NCBI GenBank assembly: GCA_044233795.1
Contig: JBIIJL010000030.1
Span: 1-23,349, forward strand
DNA from: JBIIJL01 sp044233795
GTDB lineage: Bacteria > Pseudomonadota > Gammaproteobacteria > Legionellales > Legionellaceae
Length of the DNA: 23,349 bases
Reading direction: 5' to 3'
Shown here: positions 7,017 through 14,688 of the stretch, one piece after another
How positions within the stretch are numbered: position 1 is the first letter of the stretch
Layout of the letters: every line of letters starts with the position of its first letter
Notes under the pieces: model-generated
Told to the model about the DNA's origin: nothing
What the model saw: only the letters and a program-made list of their open reading frames with translations
Database searches by the model: none
Program-made: the position numbers and the translations under genes

Positions 7017-8393
7017 TCATAAAGTCTTGGCTTTAGCAATAGCCTCTTCAATACTACCTACCATGTAAAAAGCCTGCTCTGGGAGATCATCATAATCACC
7101 CGCCAAAATACCCTGGAACGCTTTAATGGTATCTTTCAGTGGTACGTATTTGCCAGGCGAGCCAGTAAAGACTTCCGCAACAAAAAACGGCTGTGACAGA
7201 AAACGTTGGATTCTTCGCGCTCTTGACACCACTCGCCTATCTTCTTCAGAAAGCTCATCCATACCCAAAATCGCAATGATATCTTTTAATTCCTTATAGC
7301 GCTGAAGAGTCTGCTGGACACGACGAGCTGTGTCATAGTGATCCTGACCTACAACCAACGGATCTAACTGACGCGATGTAGAATCAAGTGGATCGACCGC
7401 AGGGTAAATACCAAGCTCCGCAATTTGCCTTGACAGTACAACAGTTGCATCTAAGTGAGCAAAAGTGGTAGCAGGTGAGGGGTCAGTCAGATCGTCCGCA
7501 GGAACATACACAGCTTGAATAGAAGTAATCGATCCAGTTTTGGTAGATGTAATCCGTTCTTGAAGCATTCCCATTTCTTCAGCAAGGGTCGGCTGATATC
7601 CAACAGCGGAAGGCATTCGACCAAGTAAGGCGGATACTTCAACACCCGCTAAGGTATAACGATATATATTGTCGATGAACAACAATACATCACGCCCTTC
7701 ATCACGAAATTTTTCAGCCATAGTAAGGCCTGTTAATGCTACCCGTAAACGGTTACCTGGTGGCTCGTTCATTTGCCCGTATACCAAAGATACCTTATCT
7801 AATACATTGGAATCCTTCATCTCATGATAGAAGTCATTACCTTCACGTGTGCGCTCTCCCACACCTGCAAATACTGAATATCCACTGTGCTCAATTGCAA
7901 TATTTCGGATAAGCTCCATCATGTTAACTGTTTTTCCTACACCCGCACCACCAAACAGTCCGACCTTACCACCTTTGGCAAAAGGACAAAGCAAATCAAT
8001 CACCTTTATACCCGTTTCAAGCAATTCTTGGCTGCCAGCTTGGTCTTCATAACTTGGCGGCAAACGATGAATAGACCAGTGTTCTTCAGCATCTACAGGG
8101 CCTGCATCATCAACTGGGTGTCCTAGAACATCCATAATGCGACCTAGTGTTTTCTTGCCAACGGGTACCTTAATCGGCTCCCCGGTATTATGTGCTTTAA
8201 CACCTCGTCTTAAACCGTCGGTCGTTCCCATGGCAATGGTTCGAACCACACCGTCACCAAGTTGTTGTTGGACCTCAAACACGAGTTCGCCTTCAACTAA
8301 CTTTAACGCGTCGTTAACTTTCGGCACCTCATCGCGACCAAATTCAACATCAACGACCGCACCAATTACTTGAACAACAGTTCCTAAGCTCAT
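7017..8393 (-). CDS. atpD: F1Fo ATP synthase subunit beta (catalytic)
   Basis: This 458-residue catalytic subunit of F1 makes ATP from ADP and phosphate. The P-loop GGAGVGKT near residues 148-155 is followed by the catalytic-Glu block GVGERTREGNDFYHEM. The Walker B region reads DVLLFIDNIYRYTLAGVEVS, and RMPSAVGYQPTLAEEMG is intact. Length and sequence fit the gammaproteobacterial beta subunit (E. coli 460) without gaps. The start ATG at 8393 has AGAGGG upstream and lies 12 bases after the atpG stop. No missing key residue was seen. Confidence 0.98.
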   Translation of the reverse strand: MSLGTVVQVIGAVVDVEFGRDEVPKVNDALKLVEGELVFEVQQQLGDGVVRTIAMGTTDGLRRGVKAHNTGEPIKVPVGKKTLGRIMDVLGHPVDDAGPVDAEEHWSIHRLPPSYEDQAGSQELLETGIKVIDLLCPFAKGGKVGLFGGAGVGKTVNMMELIRNIAIEHSGYSVFAGVGERTREGNDFYHEMKDSNVLDKVSLVYGQMNEPPGNRLRVALTGLTMAEKFRDEGRDVLLFIDNIYRYTLAGVEVSALLGRMPSAVGYQPTLAEEMGMLQERITSTKTGSITSIQAVYVPADDLTDPSPATTFAHLDATVVLSRQIAELGIYPAVDPLDSTSRQLDPLVVGQDHYDTARRVQQTLQRYKELKDIIAILGMDELSEEDRRVVSRARRIQRFLSQPFFVAEVFTGSPGKYVPLKDTIKAFQGILAGDYDDLPEQAFYMVGSIEEAIAKAKTL

Positions 8394-8405
8394 TCATCTA
8401 CCCTC

Positions 8406-9272
8406 TTATAAAGCGGCTGCACCACCGACAATTTCCGCTAACTCTTGTGTAATTGCGGCTTGTCGGGCTTTGTTATAAGCCAATTGAAATTCTTTAATTA
8501 ATTCTCCGGCATTATCCGTTGCACTTTTCATCGCAATCATCTTAGCTGCTTGCTCACAAGCAATATTCTCAACAACAGCTTGATAAACCTGCATCTCAAT
8601 ATAACGTTCAAAGAGCTCGTCTAGGATCTCTTTTGAGTCCGGCTCATAGATATAGTCCCAATAATGGCTCAACTTCTCAGCGTCTTCTTCAGCTAGAGGC
8701 AATGGCAAAAGTTGCTTGGATACAGGCTTTTGCGTCATAGTATTCACAAACTCGTTGTGCACAATATGCAAAGCGTCAATTTCGCCTTGATAATAGGCGT
8801 CCAGCAATACCTTAACCACACCAAAAAGATCCGACACGGACGGCGTATCTCCTAATTGATCAATCGATGCTGTCACATGCCCGCCTACTCGCTTAAAAAA
8901 AGCTTGTCCTTTACGTCCAATCACGCCAAGTTGCACTTCCTTACCCTCGACATTCCATGGACGCATAATAGCCAATGTTTCTCGGAGCAGATTAGCATTC
9001 AAACCTCCGCATAACCCTCGGTCCGAGGTAATAACTATCAAACCAACGCGCTTGACTTCTCGCTGCTTCATGAAAGTATGATGGTACTCTGAGTTTGCAC
9101 GAGCAATATGCTCAACAACTGCATACATTTTATTGGCATAGGGTTTCGACGCACGCATTCTTTCTTGTGTTTTGCGCATCTTACTTGCTGCCACCATTTC
9201 CATCGCGCGCGTAATCTTTTGCGTGTTTTTTATACTCGCAATCTTCGAACGGATCTCTTTTGCTCCAGCCAT
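8406..9272 (-). CDS. atpG: F1Fo ATP synthase subunit gamma (rotor shaft)
   Basis: This 288-residue gamma subunit (E. coli 287) forms the rotating coiled-coil shaft in the alpha3beta3 ring. The N-terminal helix AGAKEIRSKIASIKNTQKIT and the following MEMVAASKMRK are family hallmarks. VITSDRGLCGGLNANLL is the conserved Rossmann-like part, and the C-terminal helix contains ATDNAGELIKEFQLAYNKAR. AAGGTGA before the ATG serves as Shine-Dalgarno. The 109-base gap to atpA is the longest in the operon and holds a direct repeat. Confidence 0.97.
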   Translation of the reverse strand: MAGAKEIRSKIASIKNTQKITRAMEMVAASKMRKTQERMRASKPYANKMYAVVEHIARANSEYHHTFMKQREVKRVGLIVITSDRGLCGGLNANLLRETLAIMRPWNVEGKEVQLGVIGRKGQAFFKRVGGHVTASIDQLGDTPSVSDLFGVVKVLLDAYYQGEIDALHIVHNEFVNTMTQKPVSKQLLPLPLAEEDAEKLSHYWDYIYEPDSKEILDELFERYIEMQVYQAVVENIACEQAAKMIAMKSATDNAGELIKEFQLAYNKARQAAITQELAEIVGGAAAL

Positions 9273-9291
9273 CTATCGCTTCACCTTATTC

Positions 9292-9383
9292 CGCTTGTCA
9301 AAGCCTCACATTAACGACTAACTCAACCCCTCATCCAAACATCAAAGTTCTAGATGACAATTAAGTAGCGCTTGTCAAAGCCT
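9292..9383. repeat. 15-base direct repeat flanking the atpA-atpG spacer
   Basis: CGCTTGTCAAAGCCT occurs exactly at 9292-9306 and again at 9369-9383, 77 bases apart. The second copy overlaps the atpA stop codon. Each copy can form a small GCTT/AAGC stem. The arrangement suggests that the spacer arose by a local duplication or insertion, or that the copies mark a processing or regulatory site between atpA and atpG. Confidence 0.7.
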
Positions 9384-10935
9384 ACCAACTACCCGTGCGC
9401 TTAAATTCTTCCACCGCTTTTTTAAGTTCTGACTCAATCGCATCATCATAGCTGCCTGTTTCGTTGATTTTAGCCATCAACGAGGCATATGAAGCTTGCA
9501 TGTAGTCTTGAAGTGCACTTTCGAATGAATTCACCTCTGCAATGCTGATACCATCGAGATAACCTTTGTCAACAACAAAAAGTGACAACGCCATTTGAGC
9601 GACTGAGAACGGTGAGTATTGCTTTTGCTTCATCAATTCCGTAATGCGTTGTCCCCGCTCAAGTTGCTTGCGAGTAATCTCATCTAAATCAGAAGCAAAC
9701 TGGGAAAATGCTTCTAATTCACGAAACTGAGCAAGCGCCAAACGAATACCGCCACCGAGCTTTTTCATGATCTTTGTTTGAGCAGCGCCACCAACCCGCG
9801 AAACGGATAAACCTGAGTTAATCGCAGGACGCACACCAGAATTGAACAAGTCTACATCGAGGAATATCTGACCATCAGTGATGGAAATCACGTTCGTTGG
9901 CACAAAAGCAGAAACGTCACCTGCTTGTGTTTCAATAATGGGAAGGGCTGTAAGTGAACCTGTTTTGCCCTTTACTTCACCATTTGTAAGACGCTCAACT
10001 TCCTGTGCGTTGATTCGTGCAGCCCGCTCAAGGAGTCGTGAATGTAAATAAAAAATGTCCCCAGGGTATGCTTCTCGACCAGGTGGACGACGTAATAATA
10101 ACGAAATTTGCCGGTATGCCCATGCTTGCTTGGTGAGGTCATCGTAGACAACCAGAGCATCTTCACCACGCTCCATGAAGTACTCGCCCATGGCACAGCC
10201 GGCATAAGGCGCAATAAATTGCAGTGCGGCTGAATCAGCAGCACCTGCAACCACCACAATAGTATGGTCCATTGCGCCATGCTCTTCTAATTTTCTGACC
10301 AAAGAGGCCACTGAAGAGGCTTTTTGACCCACAGCAACATATACACAAATAACCCCTGTGCCTTTTTGGTTGATAATTGCATCAATGGCTATCGCAGTTT
10401 TACCTGTCTGTCTGTCACCAATGATTAATTCACGCTGTCCTCGACCAACAGGTATCATCGCATCAATGGCTTTTAGACCTGTTTGTACAGGTTGATCAAC
10501 TGACTTACGTGCTATAACTCCAGGAGCCACTTTCTCAATTGGCGATGAGGTTTCTGCGTGGATGGGACCTTTACCATCGATAGGATTACCCAATGCATCA
10601 ACAACACGCCCAAGAAGTGCTCGACCGACGGGAACCTCCAAAATTCTTCCCGTACATTGACCTTTTTGTCCTTCAGACAAGCCACTTGCGTCGCCTAAAA
10701 TTACTGCGCCCACGGAATCTCGCTCAAGATTAAGCGCGAGGCCATAGACACCACCTGGAAATTCAATCATTTCGCCTTGCATTACATCCGCAAGACCGTG
10801 CAAACGAACGATACCGTCCTTAAGACTGACAATAGTACCTTCATTGCGTGCCTCAGACACGACGTTAAATTGTTCTATTTTTTGTCTGATTAATTCACTG
10901 ATTTCAGATGGATTTAATGCTATTTGTTCTGACAT
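9382..10935 (-). CDS. atpA: F1Fo ATP synthase subunit alpha
   Basis: This 517-residue non-catalytic nucleotide-binding subunit of F1 (E. coli 513) has the P-loop GDRQTGKTAIAID near residue 170. ISLLLRRPPGREAYPGDIFY follows, then ALPIIETQAGDVSAFVPTN and SVSRVGGAAQTKIMKKLGGG, which carries the conserved Arg that contacts the catalytic site. The N-terminus LNPSEISELIRQKIEQFNVV is the membrane-distal segment that binds delta. The ATG at 10935 is preceded by GAGAGGG. It lies 17 bases after atpH. The protein ends in TGSW, much like TQSW in E. coli. Confidence 0.98.
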   Translation of the reverse strand: MSEQIALNPSEISELIRQKIEQFNVVSEARNEGTIVSLKDGIVRLHGLADVMQGEMIEFPGGVYGLALNLERDSVGAVILGDASGLSEGQKGQCTGRILEVPVGRALLGRVVDALGNPIDGKGPIHAETSSPIEKVAPGVIARKSVDQPVQTGLKAIDAMIPVGRGQRELIIGDRQTGKTAIAIDAIINQKGTGVICVYVAVGQKASSVASLVRKLEEHGAMDHTIVVVAGAADSAALQFIAPYAGCAMGEYFMERGEDALVVYDDLTKQAWAYRQISLLLRRPPGREAYPGDIFYLHSRLLERAARINAQEVERLTNGEVKGKTGSLTALPIIETQAGDVSAFVPTNVISITDGQIFLDVDLFNSGVRPAINSGLSVSRVGGAAQTKIMKKLGGGIRLALAQFRELEAFSQFASDLDEITRKQLERGQRITELMKQKQYSPFSVAQMALSLFVVDKGYLDGISIAEVNSFESALQDYMQASYASLMAKINETGSYDDAIESELKKAVEEFKRTGSW

Positions 10936-10952
10936 GAAAAATACCCTCTCAA

Positions 10953-11501
10953 TTATGCGGATAAACAGGTGCTGATTTTATTTAATTTGCCTCGCACCGA
11001 GCCATCGATGACTAAATCTCCAGCAAGAATGATGGCGCCACCTAGAAGTGATTTATCGAGTTTGACTTCCAATGTAACTTGTCGACCTAAACGTTTACTC
11101 AGCACACTTGACAAATCAATTTGCTCCTTGTGACTAAGCTCGCTGAAACTTACGACGACCGCAGACAGGGTTTTTTCCTGTTCAGCACGCAAAGCCTCAT
11201 ATTGGACAAAAATCTCTGGCAATACCAGTAATCGCTTGTTTTCCAGAAGCAACTCTATCAGATGCTGCACTGAAGATTTATCAACGGCTTGGCTCATTCT
11301 GCTAGTCGTTTCAAGCAAGAATTGCACCTGATCTGCAACTGTCACATTGGGGTTGCTAATAAATTCAAATGCTGCCGCATCAACAATAATCAAAGCCAAG
11401 TCTTGTAAGGCCTGAGACCAAGCAGCTAATTCTTGCTTAGCCAATGCATGTTGAAAAATTGCTTTGGCATAAGGTCTTGCAATAGTGATAGCATCTGACA
11501 T
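10953..11501 (-). CDS. atpH: F1Fo ATP synthase subunit delta
   Basis: This 182-residue OSCP/delta subunit of the peripheral stalk links the top of F1 to the b dimer. It starts ITIARPYAKAIFQHA, the usual delta N-terminus, and ends in the conserved region KLDKSLLGGAIILAGDLVIDGSVRGKL (shown here only to name its position, near residues 147-173). Its ATG lies one base after the atpF stop, so translation is probably coupled. Length fits the family (E. coli 177). Confidence 0.95.
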   Translation of the reverse strand: MSDAITIARPYAKAIFQHALAKQELAAWSQALQDLALIIVDAAAFEFISNPNVTVADQVQFLLETTSRMSQAVDKSSVQHLIELLLENKRLLVLPEIFVQYEALRAEQEKTLSAVVVSFSELSHKEQIDLSSVLSKRLGRQVTLEVKLDKSLLGGAIILAGDLVIDGSVRGKLNKISTCLSA

Positions 11502-11502
11502 A

Positions 11503-11973
11503 TCAAATCTCTTCGATGAGCGAATTGATCAATGCCTGATTGGCTTTTTCATCAATTTCGCGCTGCAAAATCCGCTCAGCACCCGCAACCGCAAGTGATG
11601 CTACTTGTTTACGAAGATCATCTTTGGCGCGGTTAAGTTCCTGTGCGATTTGAGCTTCGGCAATCTTCACAAGCTTTTGACCCTCAAGTCGGGCTGCATC
11701 TTTCGCCTCATCAACAATTTGTGATGCACGTCGATTTGCTTTTTCGATAATGTCTGAGGCTTGAACCTTTGCCTGTCTAAGTTCATCGCTCACACGATGC
11801 TGAGCTAACTCCAACTCTCTCTGTCCACGCTCAGCTGCTGCTAACCCGTCAGCAATTTTTTCCTGACGTTCTTCTAGGGCATTGACCAGTGGTGGCCAAA
11901 CAAACTTCATGGTAAACAACACAAATGCCGCAAATACCAGCACCTGCACAATGAGTGTTATGTTAAGATCCAA
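11503..11973 (-). CDS. atpF: F1Fo ATP synthase subunit b
   Basis: This 156-residue b subunit is exactly the E. coli length. One membrane segment spans about residues 5-27, followed by the conserved KFVWPPLVNALEERQEKIADG and a long Ala/Glu/Arg-rich coiled-coil stalk ending in AVAGAERILQREIDE. Two copies form the peripheral stator. The start is TTG at 11973, which is unusual in an otherwise ATG-started operon. It is strongly supported by AGGAGGA about six bases upstream and by the N-terminus (M)DLNITL matching MNLNATI in E. coli. Confidence 0.96.
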   Translation of the reverse strand: MDLNITLIVQVLVFAAFVLFTMKFVWPPLVNALEERQEKIADGLAAAERGQRELELAQHRVSDELRQAKVQASDIIEKANRRASQIVDEAKDAARLEGQKLVKIAEAQIAQELNRAKDDLRKQVASLAVAGAERILQREIDEKANQALINSLIEEI

Positions 11974-12022
11974 GACTTATCCTCCTACAGCAATCAAAAT
12001 GTGCGCGCACACTTGTGTTTTA

Positions 12023-12298
12023 TCAAGCACCCAAATTACTGAGAAACGGATTAGCAAAAGTAAAGAATAATGCAATACCAACGCCAATCATCGTTACCGC
12101 ATCAAGAAGACCTGCAACAATAAACATTTTAACCTGTAACATAGGAACCATTTCAGGCTGTCTTGCAGAACCTTCAAGAAACTTACCACCCAATATACCA
12201 AAACCAATGGCAGTTCCGAGTGCACCTAACCCTATTAACAAAGCAACCGCAATGACGGTCATGCCTTGAACTTGTGCTATCAAATTTGCTGCTTGCAT
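12023..12298 (-). CDS. atpE: F1Fo ATP synthase subunit c
   Basis: This 91-residue proteolipid forms the rotor ring that carries protons. Two hydrophobic helices flank the polar loop GKFLEGSARQPEM near residues 38-50. The ion-binding carboxylate is Asp66 in GLLDAVTMIG, equivalent to Asp61 of E. coli; no sodium-type Gln/Glu signature is evident in helix 1, so the enzyme is inferred to be proton-coupled. It is 12 residues longer than E. coli c, mainly at both ends. The ATG has AGGGG about six bases upstream. Confidence 0.96.
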   Translation of the reverse strand: MQAANLIAQVQGMTVIAVALLIGLGALGTAIGFGILGGKFLEGSARQPEMVPMLQVKMFIVAGLLDAVTMIGVGIALFFTFANPFLSNLGA

Positions 12299-12331
12299 AT
12301 CAATCCCCTTAGTGGATAAATTTAAAAATGG

Positions 12332-13159
12332 TTAATGATCTTCATGGGCTAAACTGAGATACACAATGGTTAGCACCATAAAAATAAAGGCCTGGAGCGT
12401 AATCACAAGAATGTGGAATATTGACCAAGCTAACGACAGTAAGAATTGCGCAATACCCAACGTAGCACCTGCCGTAACAGAATAAGAAGAACTGTTGAGC
12501 GATAATAGCGCTATGAGAATGAAAATTAACTCGCCTGCATAGAGATTACCAAACAATCGTAATGACAACGAAATTGGTTTGGCAATTAATCCTACCAACT
12601 CAAGCAAAAGATTGAATGGTATCATAAACTTGTTATTAAAAGGCTGTAAAGTCAGTTCCTTGGTAAATCCTTTGATGCCTTTTATCTTAATGCTGTAAAA
12701 AAGTATTAAGAGAAACACAGACAATGACATGGCGAACGTTAAGTTCAGGTCATTGGTTGGTACTACTTTTAAATAATGTATGCCAACAAATCCTGCTAAA
12801 ATTGGCAGTAAATCAACTGGAAGAATATCCATGAAATTCATTAGAAAAACCCATACGAAAATGGTCAATGCCAAGGGCCCAATGAAATGATTACGACCAT
12901 GGAAGCAATCTTTAACCTGATTGTCTGCAAAAACCAGCATCATTTCAGCAAAATTTTGTAGTTTCGAAGGTATACCTGTCGAAACACGACGGGCACCTAG
13001 GTAAAGAAACAGTAGTGAAAAAAAGCCAATCGTAATCGAAAAAAACAATGTATCTAGATTGAGTGTCCAAAAGCCACCCTCGCTGCCTAAACTCATCGTT
13101 TTGAGATTATAGGTTAGGTATGTCAGATGATGCTTGATGTAATGCGTGCTAGATACCAT
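12332..13159 (-). CDS. atpB: F1Fo ATP synthase subunit a
   Basis: This 275-residue multi-pass inner-membrane stator provides the proton half-channels. The essential Arg201 lies in ISLSLRLFGNLYAGEL, with Glu210 in the same helix. The C-terminal FHILVITLQAFIFMVL and IVYLSLAHEDH closely match E. coli. The reading frame continues upstream to a TTG at 13195 inside atpI, but the ATG at 13159 gives the normal length (E. coli 271) and follows the atpI stop by one base, so it is chosen. Confidence 0.95.
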   Translation of the reverse strand: MVSSTHYIKHHLTYLTYNLKTMSLGSEGGFWTLNLDTLFFSITIGFFSLLFLYLGARRVSTGIPSKLQNFAEMMLVFADNQVKDCFHGRNHFIGPLALTIFVWVFLMNFMDILPVDLLPILAGFVGIHYLKVVPTNDLNLTFAMSLSVFLLILFYSIKIKGIKGFTKELTLQPFNNKFMIPFNLLLELVGLIAKPISLSLRLFGNLYAGELIFILIALLSLNSSSYSVTAGATLGIAQFLLSLAWSIFHILVITLQAFIFMVLTIVYLSLAHEDH

Positions 13160-13160
13160 T

Positions 13161-13556
13161 TCAGTCACTTTCAGGCCTATTCCGGTTATTTTCAACTATT
13201 AATGGGGCAAACCAAAATCCCATTTGAACCATGATGTATACACTAAAAAATACCATGGGGATGATCGTTGTGTATTTAAACACGAGCGCAAACATTATAA
13301 CCGTTAGCGCCAACTTTCCTGCCTCGCCTTTATAGAAGCTGTTGACAATGAGTTTTGCACGGTTTGCGCCTCTATGACGAAACATCACTACTACAAGACA
13401 AACATTAGGCAACAAACAGTTAAGCCCTCCCAAAACAGCTGATACTGCTGGCATATAGCCACCGTATAGACCCGCGCCTAAACCTAGCAGCATTGTAATT
13501 CCAGCCTGCAGTAGCAGCAGTCTCTGAGGATCTTGAATTCCGTGTTTAAACTTCAC
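13161..13556 (-). CDS. atpI: ATP synthase assembly/Mg-transport protein AtpI
   Basis: This small membrane protein heads the operon and is implicated in c-ring assembly. Four hydrophobic segments are visible, with RLLLLQAGITMLL first and VLGGLNCLLPNVCLVVVMF second; the GGL..LLPN pattern is the AtpI signature. The frame opens at an ATG at 13652, which would give 163 residues. That extension is 32 residues without family similarity and contains a perfect TATAAT (13586-13581) on the coding strand. The GTG at 13556 gives 131 residues (E. coli 126) with about 12 residues before LLLLQ, as in E. coli, so it is preferred. A weak GGGTG lies upstream. Confidence 0.8.
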   Translation of the reverse strand: MKFKHGIQDPQRLLLLQAGITMLLGLGAGLYGGYMPAVSAVLGGLNCLLPNVCLVVVMFRHRGANRAKLIVNSFYKGEAGKLALTVIMFALVFKYTTIIPMVFFSVYIMVQMGFWFAPLIVENNRNRPESD

Positions 13557-13580
13557 AAGTACACCCACAATTTGGCGCGG

Positions 13581-13609
13581 ATTATAAAGTAACCAACATG
13601 TATATGCAA
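13581..13609 (-). promoter_or_regulatory. Candidate sigma-70 promoter of the atp operon
   Basis: On the minus strand TTGCAT (13609-13604), a 17-base spacer and a consensus TATAAT (13586-13581) are followed by about 24 bases to the GTG chosen for atpI. The -10 is perfect and the spacing ideal; the -35 matches only in TTG. It lies inside the upstream reading frame of atpI, which supports the shorter AtpI. Confidence 0.5.
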
Positions 13610-13631
13610 GGTCAAATCTATTTTCTTCAAC

Positions 13632-13637
13632 TATAAT
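13632..13637 (+). promoter_or_regulatory. Candidate -10 box for the plus-strand small gene
   Basis: A consensus TATAAT lies about 75 bases before the ATG at 13712. No good -35 is visible 16-18 bases upstream. It is back to back with the minus-strand TATAAT at 13581-13586, about 45 bases away, so the two could form a divergent promoter region. Confidence 0.35.
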
Positions 13638-13711
13638 TAAAACATGCTTCAAAAAATGTTCTGTTAAACATATTGGAGCTGTTGTTCATTAATGTCAAAA
13701 GGATGTATATC

Positions 13712-13963
13712 ATGTCTGAAAAAGCCCAACACACCGCCGCGAATACGCGGGAAAAAATGCAACAACGGTATGGTGATGATTTGTATCACAAACACAATAA
13801 GAATCACACACCTTTTAGACTCCATTCTCCATCACACCCCAACCATGTTATACCTGACCCCAAGAGTTTCAATGATGATGATGTTTATCGCAGAACAGGA
13901 CAAGTTCGTGCATTTAAGCTAAGAAAAGTTCGCAAACGACTGGATAAAGGTCGCATCCATTGA
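13712..13963 (+). CDS. Small hydrophilic, His-rich, basic protein of unknown function
   Basis: This 83-residue protein is not recognised. It starts MSEKAQHTAANTREKM, has a central part rich in His, Asn, Pro and Asp (HKHNKNH, HSPSHPNH) and ends in a strongly basic segment, LRKVRKRLDKGR. It has 8 His, no Cys and no membrane segment. The ATG at 13712 is chosen because AGGA sits eight bases upstream (13700-13703); the frame continues upstream to 13673 without a ribosome site. A plus-strand -10 candidate precedes it and a good intrinsic terminator follows at 14018-14043, so it looks like a real monocistronic gene lying between the atp operon and the par-dolP operon. The basic tail could bind nucleic acid, but that is only composition. 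Confidence 0.7.
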   Translation: MSEKAQHTAANTREKMQQRYGDDLYHKHNKNHTPFRLHSPSHPNHVIPDPKSFNDDDVYRRTGQVRAFKLRKVRKRLDKGRIH

Positions 13964-14017
13964 TACAGTATAGGTATCCATTCAGGTTAACCACTTTCCT
14001 GATTGGAAAAGTATCGC

Positions 14018-14043
14018 AGGCCTGAGATGTTCAGGCCTTTTTT
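14018..14043 (+). terminator. Intrinsic terminator of the small plus-strand gene
   Basis: AGGCCTGA-GATGT-TCAGGCCT forms a perfect 8-bp stem with a 5-base loop, directly followed by five more T. It lies 55 bases after the stop at 13963. On the opposite strand the stem is not followed by a T-run, so it should act mainly on the plus strand. Confidence 0.9.
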
Positions 14044-14046
14044 AAG

Positions 14047-14658
14047 TTATTGTGGACGGTCACTTAAGTTGTAATACTTAAACAATTTTACCACTCGCTT
14101 GACCCCAGAGCATTTTCTCCCAAAACCAATCACTTTTTCTGCTTCTGTAGGAATAACATCACCCAATAAATAGACTACACCTAGAGAAGTTACCACTTTA
14201 AATTGCTTGGGATCAATACTAGAGTCAGCGAAAATTCTGCTGCGAATTTTAGTAGTTATCCAATCATCTTTAACCGCTGTATTTGCTGGCCGAGTAACCG
14301 CTAGTTGATTAAACAAGCGTCGGAAGCCACCGACTTCAGACACACGTTTATTAGCCTCTTCACGTAAATCTTCAGTGGGAACATAGCCTGCCAGTAATAC
14401 ATCACCGTTGAATACCGCCAAATCAATCGAGCAATCTGAAAGCTTAAACTGCATATCACGATACAGTGCACGGCGTATATTCGCATCCAGATGAAAATCA
14501 TCAATTTTTTTGTATAAATTGTGCCTATCATAAAGAACGGTGGCGCCCGTCCATATATCTGTGATACAGCCGGACAAAAAAAAGCAGAGGCATATAACTA
14601 ACCAAGTGGATAGCTTCTCCCCCCACATTTTTTTTGTTAACTTTCTCAAATCCTTCAT
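14047..14658 (-). CDS. Second BON-domain outer-membrane lipoprotein (divergent DolP paralogue)
   Basis: This 203-residue predicted lipoprotein has a Lys/Arg-rich start, a hydrophobic segment and a canonical lipobox LSGC with Cys31. Residue +2 is Ile, so no inner-membrane retention signal is seen. Two BON domains follow: about residues 55-120 (ALYRDMQFKL, GDVLLAGYVPTEDLREEA) and 130-195 (WITTKIRSRIF, VVTSLGVVYLLGDVIPTEAE, GVKRVVKLFKYY). It lies 30 bases behind the dolP-like gene and shares its pattern, including RVVKLFKY against RVVKIFKY, so it is probably an old tandem duplicate. In E. coli DolP works in outer-membrane integrity at the BAM complex and cell division sites; whether this copy does is unknown. 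It is the last gene of the long minus-strand unit. Confidence 0.82.
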   Translation of the reverse strand: MKDLRKLTKKMWGEKLSTWLVICLCFFLSGCITDIWTGATVLYDRHNLYKKIDDFHLDANIRRALYRDMQFKLSDCSIDLAVFNGDVLLAGYVPTEDLREEANKRVSEVGGFRRLFNQLAVTRPANTAVKDDWITTKIRSRIFADSSIDPKQFKVVTSLGVVYLLGDVIPTEAEKVIGFGRKCSGVKRVVKLFKYYNLSDRPQ

Positions 14659-14688
14659 CCCAGTTCAGTAATCCAACCTGCACATGTC

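Noticed and set aside
8137..8373. Plus-strand reading frames opposite atpD, atpG, atpA and mnmG
   Set aside because: They are antisense to strongly conserved genes, lack ribosome sites and show low-complexity translations.
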